A stretch of DNA of 64,000 nucleotides, taken from the NCBI GenBank assembly GCA_006386115.1, contig VFIW01000046.1, forward strand, positions 62,001 to 126,000, read 5' to 3'. Position numbers and translations under genes: made by a program. Origin of the DNA: Globisporangium splendens. Its lineage: Eukaryota > Oomycota > Peronosporomycetes > Pythiales > Pythiaceae. The notes under the pieces were generated by a model, which made no database searches, had not been told where the DNA came from, and saw only the letters and a list, made by a program, of their open reading frames with translations. Positions 43,665 to 54,595 of this stretch are shown piece after piece (within the stretch, counting starts at the first letter, position 1; each line of letters starts with the position of its first letter).

Positions 43665-46600
43665 ATGACGAAGACAACCAAAGGCCCCTCGAGCGATGCC
43701 TATGTGCGCGTCGAGACGCCTCGTGCGTCCATCGCCAAGACCCCGTTGGACGAGGTGAAAGCAAGCAGCCTGCCCAGCCCGCTCGACTCGGCAAATTGGC
43801 TCTCGCGAGTGACACTCTGGTGGGTGAACCCACTCATTCGAAAAGGATACGCGTCGACGCTGCTTGAAGACGATGTATGGAGATTGCCCAAGGTCGACGC
43901 GTCCGCGGTGCTGCAGCAATCCTTCGACCACTACTACCAAGAAGAAAAGGCAAAGCACGTTCATGCTACCGACAGCAAAAAGAGAGACGCGCCAACGTCG
44001 ATCGTCAAGCCGTTGTGGCATTCCACCAAGAACAAAATGGCGTTGGCGATTGTCTTGCACCTCGTGAGCGCGGGGTTTTCGGTCCTGCAGCCTCTGTTGA
44101 TCAAATCGGTGCTTTTGTTCCTCCAGGGCAAAGACAACTTTTTCGGCATCGAGTCTGGGTATACGCTCGCAGCACTGCTGGTCGTCGCGACGTTCGCAGG
44201 AGTATCGACGCTCGACTACGGCATGTACTTGACGACCCGTGCGGGTCTCAATGCGCGTATGATCGCGGTGAACAGTGTGTACCAGAAAATCCTCAAGCTG
44301 ACCACGACGGCGCGTCAGTCCATGAACAGCGGTGATATCATCACGCTCGCAGGTGTTGATAGCGACCGTCTGTTCGAAGCGTACGCGATTGGGATGTGGA
44401 CTGTTGTGTCGCCTACTATGGTCGTTGCGGTTTGCATCTTGATCGGCGTCGAAATGGGGTGGTACGTCGCATTGGTGGCGGCTGTGTGCTGTGCGTGCAT
44501 CCTCGTATACGCGATGAACAACTCGCGCAACATCGGTTTGTGCCGTCGCAAGATTCTGGCGATCGCTGGTGAGCGCGTCAAGGTCACGAACGAAGTGCTC
44601 CAAGGGATTCGCGTCATCAAGATGTACGCGTGGGAAGACTCGATCACGGAGCGTGTACGTGAGATCCGCGAGCGTGAGATCGCGGTGATTCGCAAGTACG
44701 ACTATCTTCGTGCCAACAACATGGTCGTGCTTTCTATGGCGCAGACATTCATGGTGGCGATGTGTTTCTTCGTGTACGTGTACCAAGGGAACGCCATCGA
44801 CGTGCCTACTGCGTTCACGTTGCTGGCGTTTGCAAACGTGTGCCGCATGCCATTTGGTATTTTCTCAAACGCTGTGGTGTTCGCGTCTGAAGCTGTCGCA
44901 TCCATGCAGCGTATTTCCAAGTTCCTCGCGGCCGACGAGATTGAGATCAACCCAAACCAGGACGTGAGTTTCCATGACGATTCGGCGGTGATCGAGATCC
45001 GTGATGGCGACTTCAGCTGGGGGAAAGCGACGGAGCCCACTTCCAAGTTCATTGAAGCGGACGAATCTCAACAAGGCAACGAGAAGTCTACTTCGACGGA
45101 AGACTCGCAGCAGCACCTGATCTTGTCGAACATCAACCTGTCGATCCCAGCAGGTTCGCTCACGATCGTTGTGGGTGCTGTCGGGAGTGGCAAGACGAGC
45201 CTTATGAACGTGCTCCTGGGTGAGATGCATCAAAACCGAGGTACATGCGCTGTGAAGGGCAGCATCGCCTACGCGAGTCAGCAGGCATGGATCCAGCACA
45301 ATACGGTGCGTGAGAACATCTTGTTTGGCATGCCCTTCGACCAAAAGTACTATGACGAAGTGATCGCTGCGTGCCAATTGGAACGCGATCTTGAGATCTT
45401 GGAGAACGGCGACGCGACGGAGATCGGTGAGCGTGGGATCAACTTGAGCGGTGGGCAAAAGGCTCGCGTGAGTATTGCGCGTGTGATGTACCGTCGTAAT
45501 GCTGACATCATGATTCTGGACGATCCGTTGAGTGCGTTGGATGTCCATGTCGCAAACTCGGTGTTCTTCCAGTGCGTGCTGGGTCTCGTGAAGGACAAGA
45601 CGCGTGTGCTCGTGCTGAACTCGCACTACCATCTATTGCGTCATGCCGACCGCATTATCATGCTTGCGGATGGCCAAGTGGTCGGCGATGGTACTTATGA
45701 AGAAGTGAAGAGCACATTCGCGTTTCTCGAAGATCAATCGCACAGCAAAGCAACGGGCTCTATTGAAGCCGCAACGAGTGACGCCGGCATTGCACGTGAT
45801 GATGCTTTATCGAAGACGACCGCCGTCGTAGAGCTTGACGACGACGCCGAGGAAGAGTCGAACCTGCTTACCGATGCCGCGTACGACGAAGTACGCGACT
45901 CCATTGCGTACTCCGAGACCCCAGAGACAATGGAGCGATTGAGTCTCAGTCGTGTCAGTGGTACAACCAGCACCGTCTCAAAGCGCCGAACCAAGAGCAA
46001 CACCAAGAAGGATGCAAAGAAGGAAGTCAAGTCCATGATGCTTCAGGAAGACCGCCAAAAAGGCAAAATGGGCTGGCGCATCTACGCCGACTTCTTTGCA
46101 ACGTCAGGATACAATGGCACGTTCCTTGCCTTGTTGGTGCTCGCCGTGTTTGCGATTGGCCAAGGCGCTCTTCTCGGCTCGGATTACTGGATCACGTACT
46201 GGTCGAATGGCTCGATGAACGACACGTTCAGTCAAAAGTCGCTGTTGTGGTTGTACCTGGTAATTGTAGTCTGCGCGACCTTGCTCTCGGTGTTCCGAGC
46301 GATCCTCTTCACTGAAATCTGCATTCGCTGTTCCAAGGCACTGCACTCGTTCTACTTCCGCTTGGTGCTTCATGCGCCGGTGACCACGTTCTTCGATGTC
46401 ACTCCCGTGGGCCAGATCCTCAACCGTTTCTCACGTGACCTGGACCAGATTGACAACCCGTTGGCTTACTACGCCATGGGGTTCCTCATGTTTGCGATGA
46501 CGACGCTCTCGATCTTCATCGTGTGTGCTGTGACAACGCCGTACACGCTCATCCTCTACGCGCCATTGTTTGGTGCATGCTACTACATCCAGAAATACTT

Positions 46601-47801
46601 CCAGACTTCTGCTCGTGAGCTAAAGCGTCTTGATGGTGTCACGCGCTCGCCATTTTTGAACTTGGTTGCGGAGACAATCAACGGCATTGAGAGCATCCGT
46701 TCGTTCCAGATGACCGACAAGTTTTCGGTGCGTTGCAGTGAACTGCTCGATCACAATGCCAAGTTTTTCTTCATGTTCCAGTCGTCCTCCAAGTGGTTCG
46801 CGCTGCGTCTCGATTGGCTCGTCGCGACCGTCGTCAGCATGGTGTCATTCACATGCATTGCGTCTCGTAACTCGATCGGCCCGGCAAGTGCTGGCATCGC
46901 ACTCACGTACGCGATTCAACTGACTATGCAGTTTCAGCGCCTAATGACATTGGGCACGATGACGGAAAACTTCATGACGTCCTTTGAGCGTATCTCGTAT
47001 TACAAGAATCTGGAAGAAGAAGGCTCGAAGCGCGAAATCGTCGCGACGCCAGCGGCGTCATGGCCGACACAGGGCACGATCACGTTCGAGAACGTGTCGT
47101 TGCGATACCGTGACGGTCTGGACCTGGTCTTGAAGAACGTGTCGTTCGCGATCAACGATGGCGAGAAGATCGGCGTCTGTGGTCGCACGGGCTCGGGCAA
47201 GAGTACGCTCATGAGCGCGCTGTTCCGCGTCGTCGAGTGCGCCGAGGGAAGAATCTTGATCGACGGCGTCGACATCTCGACGATCAAGATCCAGGATCTG
47301 CGCAAGAAGCTGACGATCATTCCCCAGGACCCGGTGCTGTTCAGTGGTTCGCTGCGCTTGAACTTGGACCCGTTCAACGAGAAGTCGGACGACGACGTGT
47401 GGCACGTGCTGCGCAAGGTGCACTTGTTTGACGACGTGAGCAAGTGGGGCCAGGGACTCGAGTACGAAGTCGCCGAGAAAGGAGACAACTTGTCGGTGGG
47501 CCAGCGCCAGTTGGTGTGCATCGCGCGCGCGCTGCTGCGCCAGAGCCGCATCATCGTACTGGACGAGGCGACGGCGAACGTGGACCAGGAGCTCGACCGC
47601 ATGATCCAGGTGGCCGTGAAGGAGAACTTCCAGGACAAGACGGCGATGACGATCGCGCATCGCCTCGAGACGATCGCCGACAGCGACCGCATCCTCGTGC
47701 TGGACCACGGCGTGGTGCAGGAGTTCGACTCGCCGGCCAACCTCTTGGCCAAGCCCGACGGGATGTTCGCGTCGCTCATCAACAGCACGAAGGAGCACTG
47801 A
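43665..47801 (+). CDS. ABCC-type (MRP) ABC transporter, full length
   Basis: This is a single-exon gene of 1378 residues with the ABCC core layout TMD1-NBD1-TMD2-NBD2, without the extra N-terminal TMD0. TMD1 spans about residues 110-410 and includes the typical VNEVL/IKMYAWE-like stretch (GIRVIKMYAWED). NBD1 has Walker A GAVGSGKTSL (about 503), signature LSGGQKARVSIARVMY (about 592) and Walker B IMILDDPLSALD. A charged linker follows, and TMD2 lies about 800-1080. NBD2 has Walker A GRTGSGKSTL (about 1172), signature LSVGQRQLVCIARALL and Walker B IIVLDEATANVD. NBD1 has Asp-Asp in place of the catalytic Asp-Glu, as is usual for ABCC proteins, so NBD2 should carry ATP hydrolysis. The likely role is export of conjugates or xenobiotics at the plasma or vacuolar membrane. 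A deleted inverted copy lies at 54596-55786. Confidence 0.94.
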   Translation: MTKTTKGPSSDAYVRVETPRASIAKTPLDEVKASSLPSPLDSANWLSRVTLWWVNPLIRKGYASTLLEDDVWRLPKVDASAVLQQSFDHYYQEEKAKHVHATDSKKRDAPTSIVKPLWHSTKNKMALAIVLHLVSAGFSVLQPLLIKSVLLFLQGKDNFFGIESGYTLAALLVVATFAGVSTLDYGMYLTTRAGLNARMIAVNSVYQKILKLTTTARQSMNSGDIITLAGVDSDRLFEAYAIGMWTVVSPTMVVAVCILIGVEMGWYVALVAAVCCACILVYAMNNSRNIGLCRRKILAIAGERVKVTNEVLQGIRVIKMYAWEDSITERVREIREREIAVIRKYDYLRANNMVVLSMAQTFMVAMCFFVYVYQGNAIDVPTAFTLLAFANVCRMPFGIFSNAVVFASEAVASMQRISKFLAADEIEINPNQDVSFHDDSAVIEIRDGDFSWGKATEPTSKFIEADESQQGNEKSTSTEDSQQHLILSNINLSIPAGSLTIVVGAVGSGKTSLMNVLLGEMHQNRGTCAVKGSIAYASQQAWIQHNTVRENILFGMPFDQKYYDEVIAACQLERDLEILENGDATEIGERGINLSGGQKARVSIARVMYRRNADIMILDDPLSALDVHVANSVFFQCVLGLVKDKTRVLVLNSHYHLLRHADRIIMLADGQVVGDGTYEEVKSTFAFLEDQSHSKATGSIEAATSDAGIARDDALSKTTAVVELDDDAEEESNLLTDAAYDEVRDSIAYSETPETMERLSLSRVSGTTSTVSKRRTKSNTKKDAKKEVKSMMLQEDRQKGKMGWRIYADFFATSGYNGTFLALLVLAVFAIGQGALLGSDYWITYWSNGSMNDTFSQKSLLWLYLVIVVCATLLSVFRAILFTEICIRCSKALHSFYFRLVLHAPVTTFFDVTPVGQILNRFSRDLDQIDNPLAYYAMGFLMFAMTTLSIFIVCAVTTPYTLILYAPLFGACYYIQKYFQTSARELKRLDGVTRSPFLNLVAETINGIESIRSFQMTDKFSVRCSELLDHNAKFFFMFQSSSKWFALRLDWLVATVVSMVSFTCIASRNSIGPASAGIALTYAIQLTMQFQRLMTLGTMTENFMTSFERISYYKNLEEEGSKREIVATPAASWPTQGTITFENVSLRYRDGLDLVLKNVSFAINDGEKIGVCGRTGSGKSTLMSALFRVVECAEGRILIDGVDISTIKIQDLRKKLTIIPQDPVLFSGSLRLNLDPFNEKSDDDVWHVLRKVHLFDDVSKWGQGLEYEVAEKGDNLSVGQRQLVCIARALLRQSRIIVLDEATANVDQELDRMIQVAVKENFQDKTAMTIAHRLETIADSDRILVLDHGVVQEFDSPANLLAKPDGMFASLINSTKEH

Positions 47802-48418
47802 GGTGTCTTAGTACCATATTTGAATACGCCATGTAGTGCTTACCTACCACCGCGCAGATTCTGTTGTGTTGTGTCTCGATTCCGCATTTACTCGGTTGCA
47901 GTTGAACTTGACCATCATTCAGTTTCGATTTGTGCGCGGACAGTGCAATTTCGTTTGCAAATGCAGTTGAAGTTGCAGTTGAACGCGACCATCACTCTGG
48001 TGCTTTCTGTGGGAAATCGATGAATTGTGGTGTTGACTTCCAGGAGTGGGTCAAACTGGGTTGAATCGCACAGGTGGGACAAACCTGAACATTGTGAACT
48101 TGCTCGGCTTTCTTCTCTTGACTGATCATCTTCATCATCCGATTCGTGCATGCATGCACCAGCAGCCGCATATCACTGAGACTTCTATGTGGACGCTTTC
48201 GCAGCCTAAATCGAAATGCAAATGGCTGCGAAAACCATTTGTATGTTGGACACGCTCGTAAAAAGCTCACATCTTGCTATAAATTATCTATCCTTCGTCG
48301 CCACCAAAGTGCATCGCGCCGTCGACCATCCTACGCATACTCTACGTCTCAACTTCTCGCAATGTCCTCAGTTGTGGTTATAAAATATCTATACCCGTGC
48401 TTCATTGTGTTGCTGGGT
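47802..48418. other. Convergent intergenic region, no gene seen
   Basis: The first 110 nt or so are repeated beside the deleted ABC copy at 54596-54715. A 20-odd-nt imperfect direct repeat (gttgcagttgaac..gaccatca) occurs at about 47895 and 47972. Confidence 0.45.
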
Positions 48419-49762
48419 TCAGTACGCTTCATCCTCAAACACCGCCCGTAATCGGTCTTTCTTGCTGCCAGCGCGCACAGGTTCATTGTCTTGCGCGTCT
48501 TGGAGGTTGTGCGAAGGCTGCCGCCGCAGCACCTTTTGCACGCGCGTTAGCGTCGCGCGCAGCTCCTCTTCCACGAGCGCCAGCTCGTCCGCACTGAGCT
48601 CTTCGAGACCGTAGCCGCGGTAGAGCATGAGTTTCCGCACTTCAGCCTCGGAATCTGCCAGTTCCTGGCGCAAATCTCGCACTTCCTGCTCCAAATCACC
48701 ACCACTGCTGCTTCTGTTGGGTTTGCGGGGACTTCTGCTGTTACTGGTGCTGTTGCTGATGTCCGTGCGGATGGTAAGGGCGGCACTAGCCTTGTCACGC
48801 ATCGCCAGCAGCCGACGACCGACGAGGAGCTTAAAGACCACCAAGCTACCCGAGCCGATGCACACGGCGAGCACGACGCAGAACGCCTTGTTCGACGACA
48901 GGAATGCGAAGATCGCATCGAGCGCGTCGTCCCGTGATGGCGACAGCAGCGCGATATCACTCCATGGACCCTCGGTCTCGGTCGCAAACAGTCCTGGCAG
49001 CAAGCCCGTCGTCTTCTTGACTTTCATGCGCACGCGGAACGCGATTTCGTGGTCCACTGGCAGCTGCGAGAGCACGACAAACGGGTCCGCGACGACAAAC
49101 TTGCGGTTCGACGCGTGCCAGAGCGCGTCCAGACCCCACGTAGTCACCCAATGCTGCACTTCGTACGTGATCACGACGCCCGGCACCACTGACGCGCGTC
49201 GCTGAGACGATGGCTTGTCACCTGGGGAAGCTGGTTCCTGCTCGCGCTCCTTGTCCTCCTCTTCCTCGCTGTTCTCGCCCTTAAAGTAGTCGTCCCAGGT
49301 CACGACGACACCCGAGACCTCGGCGCGCTTGCCGTTCCTTTCCGAGACGCGAAGCAAATCGCCCGCTTTCGCGCGCAACAGCGCCAAGAACGATGATGCG
49401 TCAGCATCATCTTCGTTGCCAGCACCCGCTGTCGCATCATCGTCGTAGAAATTCGTCTCTGCCTCGACATACCGCACGCGATGCACCGAGACGTTGGCGA
49501 TGCGCAGATCCGCCATACTCATCGCCGCTGCTTTTCCTGCTGATAGGCTTCCACTTGTAGCTGTTGCCGACGGCGACGTGAAGCGCGTGAGCAGGTTGTC
49601 GACGAGCGAGTTCTGGAGAAACGTCTCGCGCGAGAAGAGCGCCGACGGCGTCGTGCTCGTGAGCACCTGCAGCATGAGCGTCGAGCAGCACACCGCCATG
49701 AAGCACACGTACACGCCGAGCGCGTTGCTCCGCGCGCATGCCTTGCGCTGTCGTAGCACCAT
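48419..49762 (-). CDS. Membrane protein with FN3-like lumenal region and cytosolic coiled coil, unknown function
   Basis: This is a single-exon gene of 447 residues with its ATG at 49762. A hydrophobic segment at residues 15-35 (ALGVYVCFMAVCCSTLMLQVL) is a signal anchor, and a second near 312-335 (FCVVLAVCIGSGSLVVFKLLV) is a membrane span. The region between them includes VVITYEVQHWVTTWGLDAL and, later, HEIAFRVRMKV...EGPWSDIALLSP, which reads like a fibronectin type III fold. After the second span come a basic Ser-rich linker and a coiled coil (LEQEVRDLRQELADSEAEV, DELALVEEELRATLTRVQKVL). The family is not recognised. A receptor or tethering role is possible but not shown. It is convergent with the ABC transporter. 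Confidence 0.7.
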   Translation of the reverse strand: MVLRQRKACARSNALGVYVCFMAVCCSTLMLQVLTSTTPSALFSRETFLQNSLVDNLLTRFTSPSATATSGSLSAGKAAAMSMADLRIANVSVHRVRYVEAETNFYDDDATAGAGNEDDADASSFLALLRAKAGDLLRVSERNGKRAEVSGVVVTWDDYFKGENSEEEEDKEREQEPASPGDKPSSQRRASVVPGVVITYEVQHWVTTWGLDALWHASNRKFVVADPFVVLSQLPVDHEIAFRVRMKVKKTTGLLPGLFATETEGPWSDIALLSPSRDDALDAIFAFLSSNKAFCVVLAVCIGSGSLVVFKLLVGRRLLAMRDKASAALTIRTDISNSTSNSRSPRKPNRSSSGGDLEQEVRDLRQELADSEAEVRKLMLYRGYGLEELSADELALVEEELRATLTRVQKVLRRQPSHNLQDAQDNEPVRAGSKKDRLRAVFEDEAY

Positions 49763-51437
49763 CGCTTTGGCTATTTGGCTTGTGTGGGTGGTTGCCCTTT
49801 TGCTTGTGATGGGACACGCGCGACTTGTTTTCTCTCTAACCAACGACAGACACAAAAGGGCGATTTCGTGTGCGTCGGTCGCTGCTGAGAATATGCAAAT
49901 GCCGCTACTTTGTGACTGCAAATGTAGAGATCGAGACGCGCCTCGTCTTCCTTCTTTCTCCCTACGCTTGGCTTATTATGCTTGGCGCACTGGCCACTCG
50001 AGTGCATGGGGTTGTAAAAGTGGCAGAAGTTGCACAACCACGCGCGGTTTTTTGGCGTGTTTACCTTGGCGATTTTTCACAACTTTCACAAAAGTGAGAA
50101 AACGGAAAAAAAAAGTGTATATAGCATTTTGTAAAGAATCTTTGGAAATGTCGAGATATAGGGATTTGCGAGAAGGATGGGAACATGTGTCGCAAGCGTC
50201 GAAGCGCTCCCCCTAAAACCGGCTGGTGACGTCAGCGGTATACAAAACCCAAGACATCTTGGTGACCATGTGGCAGTTCCCCTGTGCAGACAGATGCGTT
50301 TTTGAATCTGCCACTTTGTTGATCTGCCTTCGAAACAATGTATTTGTATCGCCATTTGCTATTTGTCTGCTTTGTTGTTATGCACGTCATTTATCAACTG
50401 CGGATTGCGCTGTGGGCTTTTCTAATGCTTGCGCACGAGACCCTCTGCATGCGGCTCCTCTCCCCTGTCCTGGGATGTCTCGTAAGGCGGATGCGCTCGC
50501 TCTGCGTGTGTGTTTCCCCCGCACCAATTCTCTTTCGGTAATGGGCAAACAGACAATCGACCACACAAAGAATAAGACCGAGGTCTTTTAGGACGAACAC
50601 TCACACACACACACACACCAAGAAGCACCGAGAACGGATACAGTAGAGATCCATGAGAGAACGAACCCAGCATAAGGATCTCCATGCAATTTTCAGCAAG
50701 AACTCGCTGCTCTTGTTCTCCCGCTCGTGCAGCAGAGAACACAGCGGAGAATGCGTGTGCAGGTAGATTTTGCACTATTGGAGCGCTGACTGGTAGTGAA
50801 AGTGTCAAAGAAACACAAAGTCACAAGATCTACAGCTGCATTTGAAGTTGGCGGAGCCTCAAGTCTCTCTAATCTGATTGCAACGTGCCGCTGTCCTTCT
50901 CCATGGTGATACATACAATCTGTCAAAAAGCAAGCACGCGCACCACAGACGATGATGCTTCATAGAGAAAGAGAGAGAACAGACACCGGTGCATTTGGTT
51001 TTGCTTTGTGGTGTCGCTCGTTCGCCGAATGGTGCTTGGTGGCGAGGAGCCACAGTTCGACGACCCATCGAACCTAACGGGATGAATGACTGCGAACTTA
51101 GCGTGATGGAAGTGTAGCCATGTCCCTCACGCCAGTCGTACCAGCAATATGCTGCTCTTTGGTGCTGAGCAAGAAGACGCCGCGAGTGGGTACAAGCAGC
51201 AAGTAATTGGCACGCATACAGAATAGATATGGTTGCGCTTGTGAGTTTGTGGGTTCACTGCAATGTATTTATTTGCTCATAATGCGAAAACGAATCGAAA
51301 GATAGAGAGAAATAGATATCGCTACACCGAAAAGCAGCACTCCTGTGCTGTGTGGGCAATGCATGCATGGACACTGGAACGTCTCGTCTTCCGCGCATTC
51401 AGTGAAGATTTTGTTTTGGACGTGCTCATATATCGCT
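49763..51437. other. Intergenic, no gene seen
   Basis: This lies between the FN3-like gene and the 3' end of RNR1. A (CA)n tract lies near 50603-50619. Open frames are short and lack motifs. Confidence 0.45.
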
Positions 51438-53777
51438 TTACGCACTGCACACAGCGCACTCTTCTTCCTCTTCCTGGACAACCTGCTGCTGTGCGTTGCT
51501 GCGCTCGATGGCCGCCTTGTCGACCGTGAACTGGATCGCGTCGGCCTTTGGTCGGCCGCGTAGGTAGTACATGCCGGTCTTGAGTCCCTTCTTCCACGCG
51601 TAAAAGTGCATCGACGTCAACTTGGAGATCGTTGGGTCGGCAATGTGCACGTTGAGAGACTGGCTCTGGCAAATGTACGCACCGCGGTCGGCAGCCAGAT
51701 CCAACACGACCTTTTGCTTGATCTCCCACACGGTCTTGTACTTTTCTTTGATCTCGGCCGGGATCGTGCGCACCTTCTGCACCGACCCGCCGTCGTTCAG
51801 GATCTGGTTGCGCACCTCAGGCGTCCAGATGCCCATTTCTATGAGCTCCTTCATCAAGTACTTGTTCACGATCGTGAACTCACCGGCGAGCACGCGGCGG
51901 TTGTACATGTTGGATGTGAACGGTTCAATGGACTCGTTGTTGCCCAGGATCTGCGCGGTCGAGGCCGTGGGCATCGGCGCCATGAGCAGCGAGTTGCGCA
52001 CACCATGCTGCGCGACCTGGGCCTTGAGTCCCGCCCAGTCCCAGAGTCCCGACGATGGCGTGACGCCCCACATGTCGAACTGGAAGATGCCCTTGCTCAC
52101 GGGTGAGCCTTGGTAGGTCTCGTATGGTCCGAACTCCTTGGCGAGCTCCATGGACGCCTCCATGGACGCAAAGTAGAGCGTCTCGAAGATGTGCTTGTTG
52201 AGCTCTGCGGCCTTTTCGCTCTCGAACGGGTACCCCATGAGGATGAACGCATCGGCGAGACCCTGGACACCGATACCGACCGGACGGTGACGCATGTTGC
52301 TGCGCTTAGCCTCAGGGATCGGGTAGTAGTTGATGTCGATCACGCGGTTCAAGTTCACAGTCACGATCTTCGTGATCTCGTAGAGCTTCTTGAAATCAAA
52401 CACGCCGTCGTTGACAAACATGGAAAGCGCAATCGACGCCAAGTTGCACACGGCGACTTCGTCCTTGGACGTGTACTCGATGACTTCGCAACACAAGTTA
52501 CTCGAGCGGATCGTGCCCAAGTTCTGCTGGTTCGACTTGCGGTTCGCATGGTCCTTGTAGAGCATGTACGGCGTGCCGGTCTCGACTTGCGATTCCAAGA
52601 TCGCAAACCACAATTGCTGCGCCTTGATCGTCTTGCGCGCCAGCCCCTTGGCTTCGTAGCTCGCGTACAGCGTCTCGAACTCCTCACCCCAGCACTCAAA
52701 GAGACCTGGCGCCTCGTTCGGGCAGAACAAGCTCCACTCGCCGTTCGCCTCGACACGCTTCATGAACAGATCTGGGATCCACATCGCGTAGAAAAGATCA
52801 CGCGCACGGTGCAGTTCGTTACCGTGGTTCTTCTTCAAGTCGAGGAACTCAAAGATATCCGAGTGCCATGGCTCCAAGTACACCGCGAAAGAGCCCTTGC
52901 GCTTGCCGCCGCCCTGATCCACGTAACGCGCCGTGTCGTTGAACACTCGCAGCATTGGCACGAGACCATTCGACGAGCCGTTCGTGCCGCGAATGTAGCT
53001 GTTCGTCGCACGGATGTTGTGCATACTCAAACCAATGCCGCCAGCCCACTTGGAGATGCATGCGCACTGCTTCAACGTGTCGTAGATCCCCTCAATCGAG
53101 TCATCTTGCATCGAGAGCAAGAAGCACGACGACAATTGCGGGCGTGGCGTGCCCGAGTTGAACAGCGTCGGCGTCGCGTGCGTGAAGTACTTGAGCGACA
53201 TGTACTCGTAGGTCTCGAGCGCCGCACGGATGTCGTTCTTGTGGATGCCGACCGCGACACGCATGATCATCTGCTGCGGACGCTCGCACACCTTGCCGTT
53301 CACGCGGAACAAGTACGATCGCTCGAGCGTCTTGAAGCCAAAGTAGTCGTAGTCAAAGTCGCGGTCGTGGATGATCGCCGAGTTGAACTCGTCCTTGTGC
53401 GTCATGATGATCTCGTACACATCGTCGGCGATCAATGGCGCCGGCGAGCCGTTCTTCGCATGTACATTGCGGTAAAAGAGCTCAATGTTGTCACTGAAGA
53501 GCTTGTTCGTGTTCTTGTGCAGGTTCGAGACCGCAATGCGCGCCGCGAGCTTGGAGAAGTCCGGGTGCTGCGTGCTCTGGTACGCCGCGGTCTCAGCCGC
53601 GAGCTCGTCGAGCTCCGAAGTCGTCACGCCCGGGTACACACCGGCGACCACCTTCTGCGAGATCTTGATCGGGTCCACGTAGTCCTCGTTGAGACCGTAG
53701 CAGAGCTTGGTGATGCGCGCCGTGATCTTGTCGAACTTGACGTCTTCGCGGCGTCCGTCTCGCTTGAGCACGTACAT
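51438..53777 (-). CDS. RNR1: Ribonucleoside-diphosphate reductase large subunit (class I, R1)
   Basis: This enzyme makes deoxyribonucleotides from ribonucleoside diphosphates together with the small subunit. The gene is one exon of 779 residues, and ATG 53777 fits the conserved start [19 protein letters not shown]. The N-terminal ATP-cone is present. Active-site landmarks of eukaryotic R1 are intact: [19 protein letters not shown] (first redox Cys), [20 protein letters not shown] (radical Cys and second redox Cys) and [20 protein letters not shown]. The C-terminus ends ECAVCSA, the swinging Cys pair that passes electrons from thioredoxin or glutaredoxin. Two E2F-like sites lie upstream, fitting S-phase expression. 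An in-frame GTG further upstream (53948) is not preferred. No lesion was seen. Confidence 0.97.
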   Translation of the reverse strand: MYVLKRDGRREDVKFDKITARITKLCYGLNEDYVDPIKISQKVVAGVYPGVTTSELDELAAETAAYQSTQHPDFSKLAARIAVSNLHKNTNKLFSDNIELFYRNVHAKNGSPAPLIADDVYEIIMTHKDEFNSAIIHDRDFDYDYFGFKTLERSYLFRVNGKVCERPQQMIMRVAVGIHKNDIRAALETYEYMSLKYFTHATPTLFNSGTPRPQLSSCFLLSMQDDSIEGIYDTLKQCACISKWAGGIGLSMHNIRATNSYIRGTNGSSNGLVPMLRVFNDTARYVDQGGGKRKGSFAVYLEPWHSDIFEFLDLKKNHGNELHRARDLFYAMWIPDLFMKRVEANGEWSLFCPNEAPGLFECWGEEFETLYASYEAKGLARKTIKAQQLWFAILESQVETGTPYMLYKDHANRKSNQQNLGTIRSSNLCCEVIEYTSKDEVAVCNLASIALSMFVNDGVFDFKKLYEITKIVTVNLNRVIDINYYPIPEAKRSNMRHRPVGIGVQGLADAFILMGYPFESEKAAELNKHIFETLYFASMEASMELAKEFGPYETYQGSPVSKGIFQFDMWGVTPSSGLWDWAGLKAQVAQHGVRNSLLMAPMPTASTAQILGNNESIEPFTSNMYNRRVLAGEFTIVNKYLMKELIEMGIWTPEVRNQILNDGGSVQKVRTIPAEIKEKYKTVWEIKQKVVLDLAADRGAYICQSQSLNVHIADPTISKLTSMHFYAWKKGLKTGMYYLRGRPKADAIQFTVDKAAIERSNAQQQVVQEEEEECAVCSA

Positions 53778-53923
53778 GGCTGCAGCGCGAGTGTCTGTCT
53801 GTAGCTGTTGTGGTTGGTGGCGTGCGACGCGCGGGGCAAATGGTGGAATGAAGGAAGGAGCGAGGGAGCACGCCACTCTGTCCGAAGGAGCGCTGTTGGT
53901 GGGGTAACGCTTGCTGGAATCGG

Positions 53924-53935
53924 TTTTTTGGCGCG
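53924..53935 (+). promoter_or_regulatory. E2F-like site in the RNR1 upstream region
   Basis: TTTTTTGGCGCG matches the E2F/DP consensus TTTSSCGC exactly in its core. It lies about 150 bp upstream of the RNR1 ATG, and ribonucleotide reductase genes are classical E2F targets. Function is inferred. Confidence 0.5.
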
Positions 53936-54595
53936 CTTTTTTATTCACGCGTCACAGACGAAAGCCAACGTGAGTCACTGTTGCTTTGGTGAGTGAAGTG
54001 GAGACGACGCGGGGATAGTAATTACAGCTTTTTTCTTTTTTGTGAGGCGCGTGGCTACCGCGTGCAAGGGGTAGGGAAAGGTCTGCGGTTTGGCGCCATT
54101 TTTCGTCGCAGTCCAGCTGAGTGTGGCTTCACCTTCCAGGTCAAGCGAATGGCTCAAATGCATGCAATCGCTCCCTGCGTTTCCTTTCCTCGTGCACTTG
54201 AACGACGGCAATGACATCATGCCCTAGCTGTCTTTGCTTAACTTCTGGCACATGGATGCGAAGCAGCCTATCTGCGCCGCATTTTGAGGCGTATCTTTCT
54301 CGACTAAATTGAACATGTGGTCCCAATTACCCCCCCACACCCGAATTCTCTCTTTCTGATTGCGTACTCGGACAGGAACGATTGCGTGCACAACTGCATA
54401 CCTGTATGCATACGCTGATTTTTGCAAGCACAGCAGCGAGCACCAACAAAATTTGTAGGCGCTCGCTCGTGCAAATAAGTCATATCCGTATTGCTATGGC
54501 TCTCCTTCACTTTGCCTCAGCGTCCTCAAACACACACATGCCGGCACTTGATTGTCATTGCGATATCTTTCGGTATCTGGATGGTTCTTGCACAA
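53936..54595. other. RNR1 upstream region, no other gene seen
   Basis: The two E2F-like sites fall in the RNR1-proximal part. Beyond about 54200 nothing recognisable is present until the ABC copy. Confidence 0.4.
54089..54097 (+). promoter_or_regulatory. Second E2F-like site upstream of RNR1
   Basis: TTTGGCGCC again fits TTTSSCGC. It lies about 310 bp upstream of the RNR1 ATG, so the two sites are about 165 bp apart. Confidence 0.45.

Noticed and set aside
52110..53804. Plus-strand ORF of 564 codons opposite RNR1
   Set aside because: It is an antisense artefact of the strongly biased RNR1 codon use.
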